The notes below the pieces were generated by a model. It did no database searches, was not told where the DNA came from, and saw nothing but the letters and a program-made list of their open reading frames with translations. This document shows, one piece after another, positions 35,211 through 43,015 of a stretch of DNA of 64,000 nt (its first letter is position 1; each line of letters starts with the position of its first letter). The DNA lies in the NCBI RefSeq assembly GCF_020176955.2, contig NZ_JAIUCZ020000007.1, positions 434,001-498,000 of the forward strand, in the 5' to 3' direction. The stretch comes from Nocardia sp. alder85J. Lineage in GTDB: Bacteria > Actinomycetota > Actinomycetes > Mycobacteriales > Mycobacteriaceae. The position numbers were made by a program, and so were the translations under genes.

Positions 35211-35795
35211 TCAGTGCAGTTGGTTCTGCGCGGGTTCCAGACCGAGGCGCAGCAGCGTTTCGACGGCATCGGCGGCCTGTTCGACGAAGACCGGGAGATC
35301 CTTGCGCTCGGGCGTGGCGAACGGCTTGAGGACGAAGTCGGCCGGGTCCTGGCGGCCGGGCGGGCGGCCGATGCCGAAGCGCACCCGCAGATAGTCCTTG
35401 GTGGTCAGTGCGCTGGAGACCGAGCGCAGGCCGTTGTGCCCGCCCTCGCCGCCACCGCGCTTGAGCCGGATGGCGCCGAACGGGAGGTCCAGCTCGTCGT
35501 GCACGACGATCACGTCGGTCGGCGGCACGGAGAAGAATTTGGCCAGCGCCGCCACCGGCCGCCCCGACACGTTCATGAACGAGCGCGGCTTGGCCAGTAG
35601 TACTTTGCGGCCGTCGAGCCGGGCCTCGACCAGATCGGCGCCCGACTTCTTGTGCACGGTGAAACGGCCGCCGACGCGCTCGGCGAGCACATCGGCGACC
35701 ATGAAACCGACATTGTGCCGGGTGCGCTCGTACTCGGACCCGGGGTTGCCCAGGCCGACCACGAGCGACGGCCCGGACGCGGTGGAATCCGTCAT
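35211..35795 (-). CDS. pth: Peptidyl-tRNA hydrolase
   Basis: 194 residues. Family signatures: LVVGLGNPGSEYERTRHNVGFMVADVLAER with the catalytic His in RHNVGF, KPRSFMNVSG, and VVHDELDLPFGAIRLKRGGGEGGHNGLRSV. The enzyme releases tRNA from stalled peptidyl-tRNA. ATG 35795 gives the usual length; a longer frame to 35864 overlaps the end of rplY and is unlikely. It follows rplY after 22 nt, the conserved rplY-pth pair. Confidence 0.95.
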   Translation of the reverse strand: MTDSTASGPSLVVGLGNPGSEYERTRHNVGFMVADVLAERVGGRFTVHKKSGADLVEARLDGRKVLLAKPRSFMNVSGRPVAALAKFFSVPPTDVIVVHDELDLPFGAIRLKRGGGEGGHNGLRSVSSALTTKDYLRVRFGIGRPPGRQDPADFVLKPFATPERKDLPVFVEQAADAVETLLRLGLEPAQNQLH

Positions 35796-35817
35796 CGAAA
35801 ACCGTTGAGCGCCGGTG

Positions 35818-36432
35818 TTACTCGGCGGCTTCGCCCTCGGCAGCGCCGCCGGTGGCCTCGCCACCCTCGGCCTCCATCGCCTCGGCGGTCGGCGAGGCGA
35901 TGATGTTGACGATCAGGGCCTCCGGGTCACCCGCGAGGGTGACACCCTTCGGCAGCGCGATCCGGCCGGCGGTGATCTGGGTGCCGGCCTCGATGCCCTC
36001 GATCGACACTTCCAGCGTCGTCGGAATGTTCAGCGCGTCGGCCTCGACGCTGAGGGTGGTGGCCTCCTGCGTGATCAGGGTGCCCGAGGCGGCCTCGCCG
36101 ACCAGGGTGACGTGCACGTCGGTGACGACCTTCTCGCCCCGGCGCACGATCAGCAGGTCGGCGTGCTCGATGTAGCGCCGGATCGGGTGCACGACCACGG
36201 ACTTGGTCAGCGCGAGCTGCTTGCTGCCCTCGATGTCGAGGTTCAGCACGGCGTTGGTGCCGTGCTCGCGCAGGATCGCGGCGAACGCCTGCGCGTTCAG
36301 CGACAGATGCTTCGGGGCCTCGCCGTGGCCGTACAGGACGGCGGGCACATTGCCGTCGCGACGGGTGCGGCGGGCCGCGCCCTTACCGAACTCGGTGCGG
36401 ACGGTGGCTTCGAGAAGGCTGGCGTCGGACAT
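35818..36432 (-). CDS. rplY: 50S ribosomal protein L25/general stress protein Ctc
   Basis: 204 residues. The N-terminal 95 are the 5S rRNA-binding L25 domain (VRTEFGKGAARRTRRDGNVPAVLYGHGEAPKHLSLNAQAF). The rest is the TL5/Ctc beta domain (VVHPIRRYIEHADLLIVRRGEKV, DALNIPTTLEVSIEGIEAGTQITAGRIALPKGVTL) with an acidic, Gly/Ala-rich tail. Size and domains match actinobacterial RplY. A structured leader lies immediately upstream, and pth is downstream. Confidence 0.95.
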   Translation of the reverse strand: MSDASLLEATVRTEFGKGAARRTRRDGNVPAVLYGHGEAPKHLSLNAQAFAAILREHGTNAVLNLDIEGSKQLALTKSVVVHPIRRYIEHADLLIVRRGEKVVTDVHVTLVGEAASGTLITQEATTLSVEADALNIPTTLEVSIEGIEAGTQITAGRIALPKGVTLAGDPEALIVNIIASPTAEAMEAEGGEATGGAAEGEAAE

Positions 36433-36451
36433 GACTGGATCTACTCCTACG

Positions 36452-36587
36452 GGCTATCCGGGCGGTCTGCTGCTGGCCAGGGTCTGCCCTGGCGAAAGGG
36501 TCTGCTCGTCCGACGAAAAGACCGATGGGACGACTGGATAGCCGAGCCACGTCGATCACGGTGAGGACACTGAGTGTGTGCCTCACC
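36452..36587 (-). ncRNA. Structured 5' leader of rplY (candidate cis-regulatory RNA)
   Basis: On the minus strand, an 8-bp helix (36543-36536 with 36459-36452; GGCUAUCC/GGAUAGCC) closes a junction. The junction holds a 7-bp hairpin (GCCAGGG-CAGA-CCCUGGC, 36493-36476) and a second stem (GGUCU/AGACC, 36522-36500). Upstream is a separate hairpin (36587-36560) with stems GGUGAGG/CCUCACC and ACACU/AGUGU. GCAGACC occurs three times in the leader. GUAGGAG, the likely ribosome site, follows the closing helix directly. A TATTGT at 36613-36608 could be the -10 box. Autoregulation by L25 is inference. Confidence 0.55.
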
Positions 36588-36985
36588 CTCGCCGAGACAA
36601 CCTGGGAACAATAACACGCCAACCAGGGCACCGTTCACCGGCCCCCGCCCGATGGCGTGTGCTGTCCCCAACCTACCGGGCAGTGCCCGATTCGCGCATC
36701 GTGACCATCGGCCGCCCACTGCGAGACATCTCACACCGCCGTGCGGAAGGCGGTGGCGTGGTGGTCGACGTAACGACGGCCGGATCGGGCCGTCGGCTCG
36801 CGCATCAGCGCATCGGTCGCGCACGTCGTCGTGGTTCGCGGGCGCGGGGCCAGACCGCACGCTGAGCCTGTGGACGACTGTGCACGGCATCGCGACCCTG
36901 GTCACCAACCGCAGCATCCAGCTCATCGCCCCGGAGGCGGTCGTCGAGGACCTGGTCCGGGCCGCAGTCGTCCGGCACCCGGCCC
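36588..36985. other. Intergenic region between glmS end and rplY leader
   Basis: About 400 bp with the presumed rplY promoter (AT-rich ACAATAACA near 36608-36616) and otherwise no convincing gene. A 141-codon plus-strand frame starting at 36574 has irregular composition and no ribosome site. In M. tuberculosis the gene upstream of rplY is lpqT; no lpqT remnant was recognised here. Confidence 0.5.
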
Positions 36986-38848
36986 CTATTCGACGGTGAC
37001 GGACTTCGCCAGGTTGCGCGGCTTGTCGATGTCGTAGCCGCGCGCCTGGGCGACCTCGGCGGCGAAGATCTGCAACGGCACCGTGGACAGCAGCGGCTGG
37101 TAGAGGGTCGGCGCGGCCGGGATCTCGATCAGATGATCGGCGAAGGGCCGGACCGTATCGTCGCCCTCCTCCGCGATCACGATCGTGCGCGCGCCGCGGG
37201 CCTGGATCTCGCGGATGTTCGACAGCAGCTTCGAATGCAACACCGCGCGGCCCTTCGGCGACGGCATCACGATGATGACCGGCAGCCCGTCCTCGATCAG
37301 CGCGATCGGGCCGTGCTTCAGCTCACCGGCGGCGAAGCCCTCGGCGTGCATGTACGCCAGCTCCTTGAGCTTCAGCGCACCCTCCAGCGCCACCGGATAA
37401 CCGACGTGGCGGCCGAGGAACAGCACCGTCGGCTCGTGCGCGAACTGCCGTGCGATGGCCCGGATCTGCGGCGCGGACTCCAGCACCCGTTCCACCAGCT
37501 TCGGCATCGCCTCCAGCTCACCGAACTCGCGGGCCACCTCGTCGGGATATTTGACGCCGCGGGCCTGGGCCAGCGCCAGGCCGACCAGATAGTTGGCGGT
37601 GATCTGGGCCAGGAACGCCTTGGTGGAGGCCACGCCGATCTCGGGACCGGTCCGGGTGTACAGCACCGCATCGGATTCGCGCGGGATCTGCGCGCCGTTG
37701 GTGTTGCAGATCGCCAGCACCCGGGCCTTCTGCTCCTTGGCGTGCCGCACCGCCTCCAGCGTGTCGGCGGTCTCCCCCGACTGCGAGATCGCCACCACCA
37801 GCGTGGACCGGTCCAGCACCGGGTCGCGGTAGCGGAATTCGCTGGCCAGCTCCACCTCGACCGGCAGCCGGGTCCAGTGCTCGATCGCGTACTTGGCCAG
37901 CAGGCCCGCGTGATACGAACTGCCGCAGGCGACGACGAACACCTTGTCGAATTCGCGCAGCTCCTGATCGGCGAGCCGCTGCTCGTCCAGCACGATGCGG
38001 CCGTTGGCGAAATGCCCGATCAGGGTGTCGGCGACACCGGCGGGCTGCTCCTCGATCTCCTTGAGCATGAAGTAGTCGTGGCCGCCCTTCTCGGCGGCGG
38101 CGAGATCCCAGTCGATCAGGAACGGGCGGATCGGCACGCCGGTGTTGCCGTGGAAATCGGTGACGGTGTAGCTGTCGGCGGTGATCACCACGGCCTGGTC
38201 CTGGCCGAGCTCCACCGCGTCGCGGGTGTGCTCGATGAATGCCGTGACATCCGAGGCGATGAACATCTCACCCTTGCCGACACCCACCACCAGCGGGGTG
38301 GAGCGGCGGGCCGCGACGATCACGCCGGGATGATCGGCGTGGGTGAAGACCAGTGTGAACGCACCCTCCAGGCGGCGCAGCACGGCCAGCGCGCTGCCGA
38401 CGAAATCACCGGCGGTGGGGCCGTCCGCGTAGGCGCGCGACACCAGGTGCACCGCGACCTCGGTGTCGGTATCGCTGAGCAGTTCCACGCCCGCGTCCTC
38501 GAGCTCGCGGCGCAGCGGCACGAAGTTCTCGATGATGCCGTTGTGCACCACGGCCACCTTGCCGGTGGCGTCGCGATGCGGGTGGGCGTTGCGATCGGTG
38601 GGAGCGCCGTGGGTGGCCCAGCGGGTGTGACCCATCCCGGTGGTGCCGGCGAAAACCGCGCCCGGCTCGGCCAGTTCGGCCTCCAGATTGGCCAGCCGAC
38701 CGGCCCGGCGCTCGACGCTGATGGTGCCCGCGCCGTCCAGGATCGCGACGCCGGCGGAGTCGTAGCCGCGGTATTCCATGCGGCGCAGCGCGTCAACGAC
38801 GACGCCGAGCGCGTCCCGATATCCGACGTATCCCACGATTCCGCACAT
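36986..38848 (-). CDS. glmS: Glutamine--fructose-6-phosphate aminotransferase (isomerizing) GlmS
   Basis: 620 residues starting MCGIVGYVG, with Cys2 the glutaminase nucleophile. The N-terminal domain has HTRWATHGAPTDRNAHPH and NGIIENF. Two SIS domains follow from about 300 (ACGSSYHAGLLAKY, ISQSGETADTLEAVR, and LKLKELAYMHAEGFAAGELKHGPIAL), ending KPRNLAKSVTVE as usual. It makes GlcN-6-P, the first step to UDP-GlcNAc; GlmM and GlmU are both in this window. No glmS ribozyme was seen upstream. Confidence 0.97.
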   Translation of the reverse strand: MCGIVGYVGYRDALGVVVDALRRMEYRGYDSAGVAILDGAGTISVERRAGRLANLEAELAEPGAVFAGTTGMGHTRWATHGAPTDRNAHPHRDATGKVAVVHNGIIENFVPLRRELEDAGVELLSDTDTEVAVHLVSRAYADGPTAGDFVGSALAVLRRLEGAFTLVFTHADHPGVIVAARRSTPLVVGVGKGEMFIASDVTAFIEHTRDAVELGQDQAVVITADSYTVTDFHGNTGVPIRPFLIDWDLAAAEKGGHDYFMLKEIEEQPAGVADTLIGHFANGRIVLDEQRLADQELREFDKVFVVACGSSYHAGLLAKYAIEHWTRLPVEVELASEFRYRDPVLDRSTLVVAISQSGETADTLEAVRHAKEQKARVLAICNTNGAQIPRESDAVLYTRTGPEIGVASTKAFLAQITANYLVGLALAQARGVKYPDEVAREFGELEAMPKLVERVLESAPQIRAIARQFAHEPTVLFLGRHVGYPVALEGALKLKELAYMHAEGFAAGELKHGPIALIEDGLPVIIVMPSPKGRAVLHSKLLSNIREIQARGARTIVIAEEGDDTVRPFADHLIEIPAAPTLYQPLLSTVPLQIFAAEVAQARGYDIDKPRNLAKSVTVE

Positions 38849-38933
38849 GGTCCACCACCCTACTGGGAGCCGCGTTCGATTGCCGGGTCCGACGGCCTGG
38901 CTTCGCTGTGACCGGCCGGTAAGGTTCTGCATT

Positions 38934-39818
38934 GTGTCGGCGTCTGCGAAATCGCTCCTGAACCTCCTCACGAGCCCCGGCCCGCATCGGGTGCTGGGCG
39001 GCAATCTGGCCGTCGCGGGCCAGCCCGGCGTGGTGTTCACCCCCGAGCGGGGCACCAACCTCCCGGCCGTCGCCTTCGGGCACGGCTGGCTCAGCGGCGC
39101 GGGCAATTACGTGCGGCTGCTCCAGCATCTGGCGTCGTGGGGCTTCGTGGCCGCCGCGCCGGATTCGGAGCGCGGGCCCGTGCCCTCGCACCTGAACCTC
39201 GCCCTGGACCTGCTCACCACCCTCGACATCCTCACCGGGGTCCGGCTGGGCGAGGGCAACGTCACCGTGCACCCGGAGCGGGTGGCGCTCGCCGGGCACG
39301 GCATGGGCGCCGGAGCGGCCGTGATCGCCGCCGCGCAACGGCCGGTCGGCGCGGTCGCCGCCCTGTATCCGGCGCACACCGCGCCCGCCGGGGAGTCGCT
39401 GGCGCCCAAGATCGACATCCCGGCGCTGATCGTGGCCGGTGACACCGATATCGAATCGGTCGGCAGCAACGCGCTGCCGCTGGCCCGCGCCTGGGGCGGG
39501 CCGCTGGTGCTCCGGACGGTCGACGGCGCCTCGCACAACGGCATGGTGGCGGGCCGCCGCCTCCTCGCGGCGCTCGGCGCCGGCAAACACGAGCCGCGCA
39601 CCGAACGCCTCACCCGCGCCCTGCTGGTCGGCTATCTGAGCTACGAACTGCTCGGCGACAAGAAGTTCGAGGCCTTCGCCGATCCGGAGGCGCGGCTGCC
39701 GCACACCACGGCCGTGGATCCGAACCCGGTGGCGGACGAGCTCGAAGAACTCGAGGACGAGAACTCGCGGCTGTCGGGCCGGCAGGTCGTGCAACTGGTG
39801 CAACTGCTGCGCAAGTAG
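38934..39818 (+). CDS. Alpha/beta hydrolase (dienelactone-hydrolase/PET-hydrolase-like)
   Basis: 294 residues. LPAVAFGHGWLSGAGNYVRLLQHLASWGFVAAAPDSERG is the beta3-beta4 oxyanion region, GHGMGAGAAV is the nucleophile elbow but has Met where the catalytic Ser is expected (G-H-G-M-G), IPALIVAGDTDIE carries the acid and SHNGMV the His. The Met substitution suggests a non-canonical or inactive enzyme. The C-terminal 35 residues (VADELEELEDENSRLSGRQVVQLVQLLRK) look like a coiled coil. The start is GTG 38934, divergent from glmS. Confidence 0.75.
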   Translation: MSASAKSLLNLLTSPGPHRVLGGNLAVAGQPGVVFTPERGTNLPAVAFGHGWLSGAGNYVRLLQHLASWGFVAAAPDSERGPVPSHLNLALDLLTTLDILTGVRLGEGNVTVHPERVALAGHGMGAGAAVIAAAQRPVGAVAALYPAHTAPAGESLAPKIDIPALIVAGDTDIESVGSNALPLARAWGGPLVLRTVDGASHNGMVAGRRLLAALGAGKHEPRTERLTRALLVGYLSYELLGDKKFEAFADPEARLPHTTAVDPNPVADELEELEDENSRLSGRQVVQLVQLLRK

Positions 39819-40015
39819 GTGCGGGTCGGGCGGTGACTTCGCCGCATCCGAGGAGTGCACCGGCGCGACGTACGACACCACGTGTGACCGTGGGTGTACC
39901 GCAAGCCAGGCCGGAACACCGGTCCCACCCGGCGGTTCACCGAATCACCCGGCTACGCCGAGCCCGACGACTTCTCCGGCCCGCGTGGCGCTGTGAACTG
40001 CGCAATCGGTGTGGA

Positions 40016-40513
40016 TCACGACCAGCGCGGCCGGTAGTACGGCTCCTCCGGATCGGTGGGCTCGACCGTTTCACCGGCTCGGCGAGCGGCGGCGGACCGG
40101 ACGACCGCGGCACGGAGTTCGGCCCGGCGGCGGGCCTCGTCCGCCACCCGGGACGCCTCGACCCGCGCAGTCTCCTCGGTCGCGAGAGGGCCGGCCGATT
40201 CGGCGTGGTGCTGCCGTGCCGGCATGTTCTCCGGTGCGGCGGGCGGGATCGTCGGTACCGGGTCGAGCGAGTTCGACTGCGCTGCTTGCGGAGTCATCGA
40301 AATGGTGTCGGCCTGAGCCGATGGCCCGCCGGGCGGGCAGGGGCCGCTCGGCTGCGCGTTTCGGGGCGGTCGATGGGCAGCAGCGCCTCGGCGGTCGGCG
40401 GCACGGGCGCTGGCGGCCGTGCGCTGCCGGATCTCGTGCAGTTCGTCCACCAAGCGGTCCATGCGGTGAGCGTGTTCGGCCGCGTGACGCTCGATTTCGG
40501 CCGCGTAGTCCAT
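40016..40513 (-). CDS. Hypothetical protein of the type VII-associated operon
   Basis: 165 residues, not recognised. The first 45 residues form a charged amphipathic helix rich in His, Glu and Arg (MDYAAEIERHAAEHAHRMD, VDELHEIRQRT). A Pro/Ala/Gln-rich disordered middle and a basic helical tail (RAELRAAVVRSAAARRAGE) follow. The N-terminal helix is similar in style to YbaB-like or ESX-associated small proteins, but no family is claimed. It follows the 513-residue WXG-like protein gene after 23 nt, so it is the last gene of a three-gene operon. Confidence 0.65.
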   Translation of the reverse strand: MDYAAEIERHAAEHAHRMDRLVDELHEIRQRTAASARAADRRGAAAHRPPRNAQPSGPCPPGGPSAQADTISMTPQAAQSNSLDPVPTIPPAAPENMPARQHHAESAGPLATEETARVEASRVADEARRRAELRAAVVRSAAARRAGETVEPTDPEEPYYRPRWS

Positions 40514-40536
40514 AAGGGTGATTCTCCGGCGAGCGA

Positions 40537-42078
40537 TCAGAGCGGACCGGCCTCGGCCAGATCGGCGCCGGTGTCGAAGGGCTGGGCGCTGGTCGGCTGA
40601 CCGGGGTCGGGCCGGGGTGGAACCGGTGGCTGTGGCTGTGGCTGTGGCTGTGGCTGTGGCTGTGGCTGTGGCTGTGGCTGTGGCTGTGGAGCAGGTTGAC
40701 CGGCGTCGGATTCCGCCGGTCGTGGAGAGTCGTTGCGGGGAGCGAGTTTTCGGGCTTCCGGAGCGGCGGGGTCGTTCGGGTCGGGGGTGGGTGGCGCGGC
40801 GGCGGGGGCGTGGTCCTCGGTGGTGATCACCGGGTTGCCGTGGTCGTCCAGCGTCGCGGAATAGGTCTTGTGGTCGTCGCGGTCGGTCAGGTCCACTGTC
40901 AGTGCGCCGTCGTCGAGACGAACTTCCAGGTGGCGGCCGGCTATGTCGAAATCAGCGGCAGCCGGATCGGTGCCGGTGGGTAGCGGAGTCGGGGTGAGGA
41001 GGCCGTTCAAGGCGGCTGTGGCTTGATCGGTTGCCTGTCCCAGTAGGCCGTGCAGCGCTGTCATGGCTTGATCGGCCGTCGCCCCGAGCAGACCGGGCAA
41101 GGCGGTGGCTTGATCGGTCGTCTGCCCGAGCAGGCCGTGCAGGGCCGCCGTGGCTTGGTCGGTTGCTTGCCCGAGCAGGCCGGACCGGTCCGGCAGGGTT
41201 CGGTCGAGGGTGGCGAGCAGTGATCCGGCGTCGTCCGCCACCTGGCTCAGCGTGGCAAGACCGGCGGCGATGTCCGGAATGTCCGGGGCGGTGGGTTCCG
41301 GGTGGCCGAGGCCGTCTCGATTCGCCGAGGAGTGTTCGGGATCGGTGGCCCGGGTGGCGCTCACGGTCGGCGGTGAGTCGGGTGCGGCGTTCAGCGCCTG
41401 TGCGACGAGCAGGAAGGGCTGTTCGACGGCGTCGCGGGTCAGGCGGCAGAGTTCGGTGAAGATCCGTACCTTGCTCTCGATGTCCGGCTTGAATGTGCTC
41501 TCCAGCCAGTCCGCGGCGCCTGCCCGATCGGCGAGCGGGTGAGCCAGGTACGCGTCCGTCAGTCGCCGGACGTCCTCCGGGGACTTGCCTCCGACGGTCA
41601 CCTCACCGTGTTCGAGCAGTTCGAGAGTGGCGCAGGCCTTTCGGTACACGGCCGCGCGCAGGGCCGGGACCGCCGCGCCGAGCGCCGCGGCGGCCTGCTG
41701 CGCGTACTGTCGCTCCTCCTCGGCATCGCGCAGCCGATCGGACCACACGGTCGCGGCCGTCTCCGCCGCCGTGCCGCCCTGCCACACTCCCGGCAGTCCG
41801 GTCAGCAGATCGCGCTGCGCCTGCCATTGCTCGCCGGCGCCGGACAGCGCGGTGGTGAACTGCTGCTGGACGCCGCCGAGTCCGGCCAGGTCCATGCCGC
41901 GTTCCTGGTCGTACAGGCGCTGGAAATCGGCGGCGGTGGAGGCGTTCTCCGGGCCGGAGCCGAAGGCCCGGTGGTACTCCGGATAGAACTCGAGCACACA
42001 GCGCAGTCCGTACGCTCCGTAGTCCAGGATGTCGTCGACGCTGCCCTGGGGGCCGGGGTCCGGCTGGGGGTTCGGCAT
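40537..42078 (-). CDS. Large WXG-like protein with internal repeats, putative type VII secretion substrate
   Basis: 513 residues. Residues 1-230 are helical with LPGVWQGGTAAETAATVW, a WXG-like turn, near 95-110. Residues 300-360 contain four imperfect copies of LLGQATDQATAALHG (about 15-20 residues each). A short beta-rich domain follows (GRHLEVRLDDGALTVDLTDRDDHKTYSATLDDHGNPV). The tail is Pro-rich with ten Gln-Pro dipeptides encoded by ten tandem hexamers at 40627-40686. It lies 24 nt behind a small EspC/WXG-like gene, an arrangement common to secreted partner pairs. The secretion system itself is not in the window. Confidence 0.65.
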   Translation of the reverse strand: MPNPQPDPGPQGSVDDILDYGAYGLRCVLEFYPEYHRAFGSGPENASTAADFQRLYDQERGMDLAGLGGVQQQFTTALSGAGEQWQAQRDLLTGLPGVWQGGTAAETAATVWSDRLRDAEEERQYAQQAAAALGAAVPALRAAVYRKACATLELLEHGEVTVGGKSPEDVRRLTDAYLAHPLADRAGAADWLESTFKPDIESKVRIFTELCRLTRDAVEQPFLLVAQALNAAPDSPPTVSATRATDPEHSSANRDGLGHPEPTAPDIPDIAAGLATLSQVADDAGSLLATLDRTLPDRSGLLGQATDQATAALHGLLGQTTDQATALPGLLGATADQAMTALHGLLGQATDQATAALNGLLTPTPLPTGTDPAAADFDIAGRHLEVRLDDGALTVDLTDRDDHKTYSATLDDHGNPVITTEDHAPAAAPPTPDPNDPAAPEARKLAPRNDSPRPAESDAGQPAPQPQPQPQPQPQPQPQPQPQPPVPPRPDPGQPTSAQPFDTGADLAEAGPL

Positions 42079-42102
42079 CGCCCTCTCACCTCTCGACGGC
42101 TG

Positions 42103-42420
42103 TCATCGGTTGCCGGTATCGGCGGCGTGCTGCGAATTGTGTTGTTCGGCGGCCGTATACGAGGCAGCGGCCGAACGCATCGCCGCCGCGGTGGCGGCGG
42201 TGTCGTCACTCCACTGTCGCAGCCGGCCGGCGACGCGGGCCACCCCGGCCCGCACCGCCTGCCCGTGCTCCGCATAGTCGCGACCGGCGATGGCGGCACC
42301 GAAACCGATGTCGCCCAGCTGTTCCGAATACCGGCCCAGCGCATCGGCCGACTGCTGGGCCCGCTCCGCCAGTTGCCGCAGGCCCGGCGGATCGACACGA
42401 AGCTCGTCAACGCTGCTCAT
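42103..42420 (-). CDS. EspC/WXG100-like small protein (type VII secretion target)
   Basis: 105 residues, all helical: LRVDPPGLRQLAERAQQSADALGRYSEQLGDI, then AAIAGRDYAEHGQAVRAGVARVAGRLRQWSDDTAATAAAMRSAAASYTAAEQ. The last segment contains a Y-x-x-x-E signal (YTAAE), the C-terminal export motif of ESX substrates. No classical central WXG is seen. ATG 42420 has AAGGGG upstream. First gene of the operon with the 513- and 165-residue proteins. Confidence 0.75.
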   Translation of the reverse strand: MSSVDELRVDPPGLRQLAERAQQSADALGRYSEQLGDIGFGAAIAGRDYAEHGQAVRAGVARVAGRLRQWSDDTAATAAAMRSAAASYTAAEQHNSQHAADTGNR

Positions 42421-42597
42421 CCCCAACCCCTTCGACTCGGATTCGTTCGACCCCTACAGCTGTCCCGATATCAGTTCGACGCATCGGCCGGGCCGCCGGT
42501 TCCACCTCGGCGCGCATCGCCTCGTGAGCGGAACGATGCCGGACATCGGCGCCGCACCGGACTCGGCCGATGAGCCGGATACCGACCGAGCCGGATC

Positions 42598-42915
42598 TCA
42601 CCTGCTCCGGTTGGCGTGCCCGGTGTCGCCCAGATGGCCGCGGTCGGTGCGCACCCACTCGCTGGTTCCGTCGGGATGGTGGTGGAACTCCCACGCCGCG
42701 TAATCGCCGTCGGTGTCCATGATGGTGACGTGGTCGGCCAGGCCGTCGTGGTCGAGGTCGGTCCAGACATCGATGCCGTGGTCGCCGTGCACGGATTCCG
42801 TATCGGCCGGACCGGTGTGATCCGGGTGCAGTTCGACTCCACCCAACCCGCTGAGGTCGGAGTGGGTGTCCACGCTCGGCAGGTCCAGACCGGGCAGATC
42901 GTCCGAAGTGATCAC
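42598..42915 (-). CDS. Acidic Asp/His-rich small protein with DxDxDG-like repeats
   Basis: 105 residues from a GTG start at 42915, with GAGAGGGGG just upstream. The second half reads VWTDLDHDGLADHVTIMDTDGDYAAWEF: two D-x-D-x-D/H-G loops spaced like calcium-binding dockerin/FG-GAP motifs, followed by HHHPDGTSEWV. No signal peptide. It lies before the small EspC-like gene on the same strand (177-bp gap), so it may be exported by the same route or be its regulator; both are guesses. Similar Asp-rich proteins occur in Nocardia, often beside ESX genes. Confidence 0.6.
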   Translation of the reverse strand: MITSDDLPGLDLPSVDTHSDLSGLGGVELHPDHTGPADTESVHGDHGIDVWTDLDHDGLADHVTIMDTDGDYAAWEFHHHPDGTSEWVRTDRGHLGDTGHANRSR

Positions 42916-43015
42916 GAGCCCCCTCTCACGGTGGGTACGGCGAGATGCCGGTCCCATCGTGACATCCTCGCGGCCCGCTCGCAGCCGACCGATGGACACC
43001 CGCCAGACTCTTCTG

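Noticed and set aside
36574..36999. 141-codon plus-strand frame upstream of glmS/rplY
   Set aside because: No ribosome site, no recognisable motif, overlaps the end of glmS and the rplY promoter and leader region.
38849..38933. Possible glmS ribozyme upstream of glmS
   Set aside because: The glmS-38934 intergenic region is only 85 bp and shows no ribozyme core; such ribozymes are mainly found in Firmicutes.
39833..40600. 255-codon plus-strand frame
   Set aside because: Shadow of the minus-strand gene 40016-40513, which has the operon context and coherent helical N-terminus.
40627..40686. Ten tandem TGGCTG hexamers as a possible microsatellite or regulatory repeat
   Set aside because: They lie in frame and encode a Gln-Pro tract in the C-terminus of the 513-residue protein.
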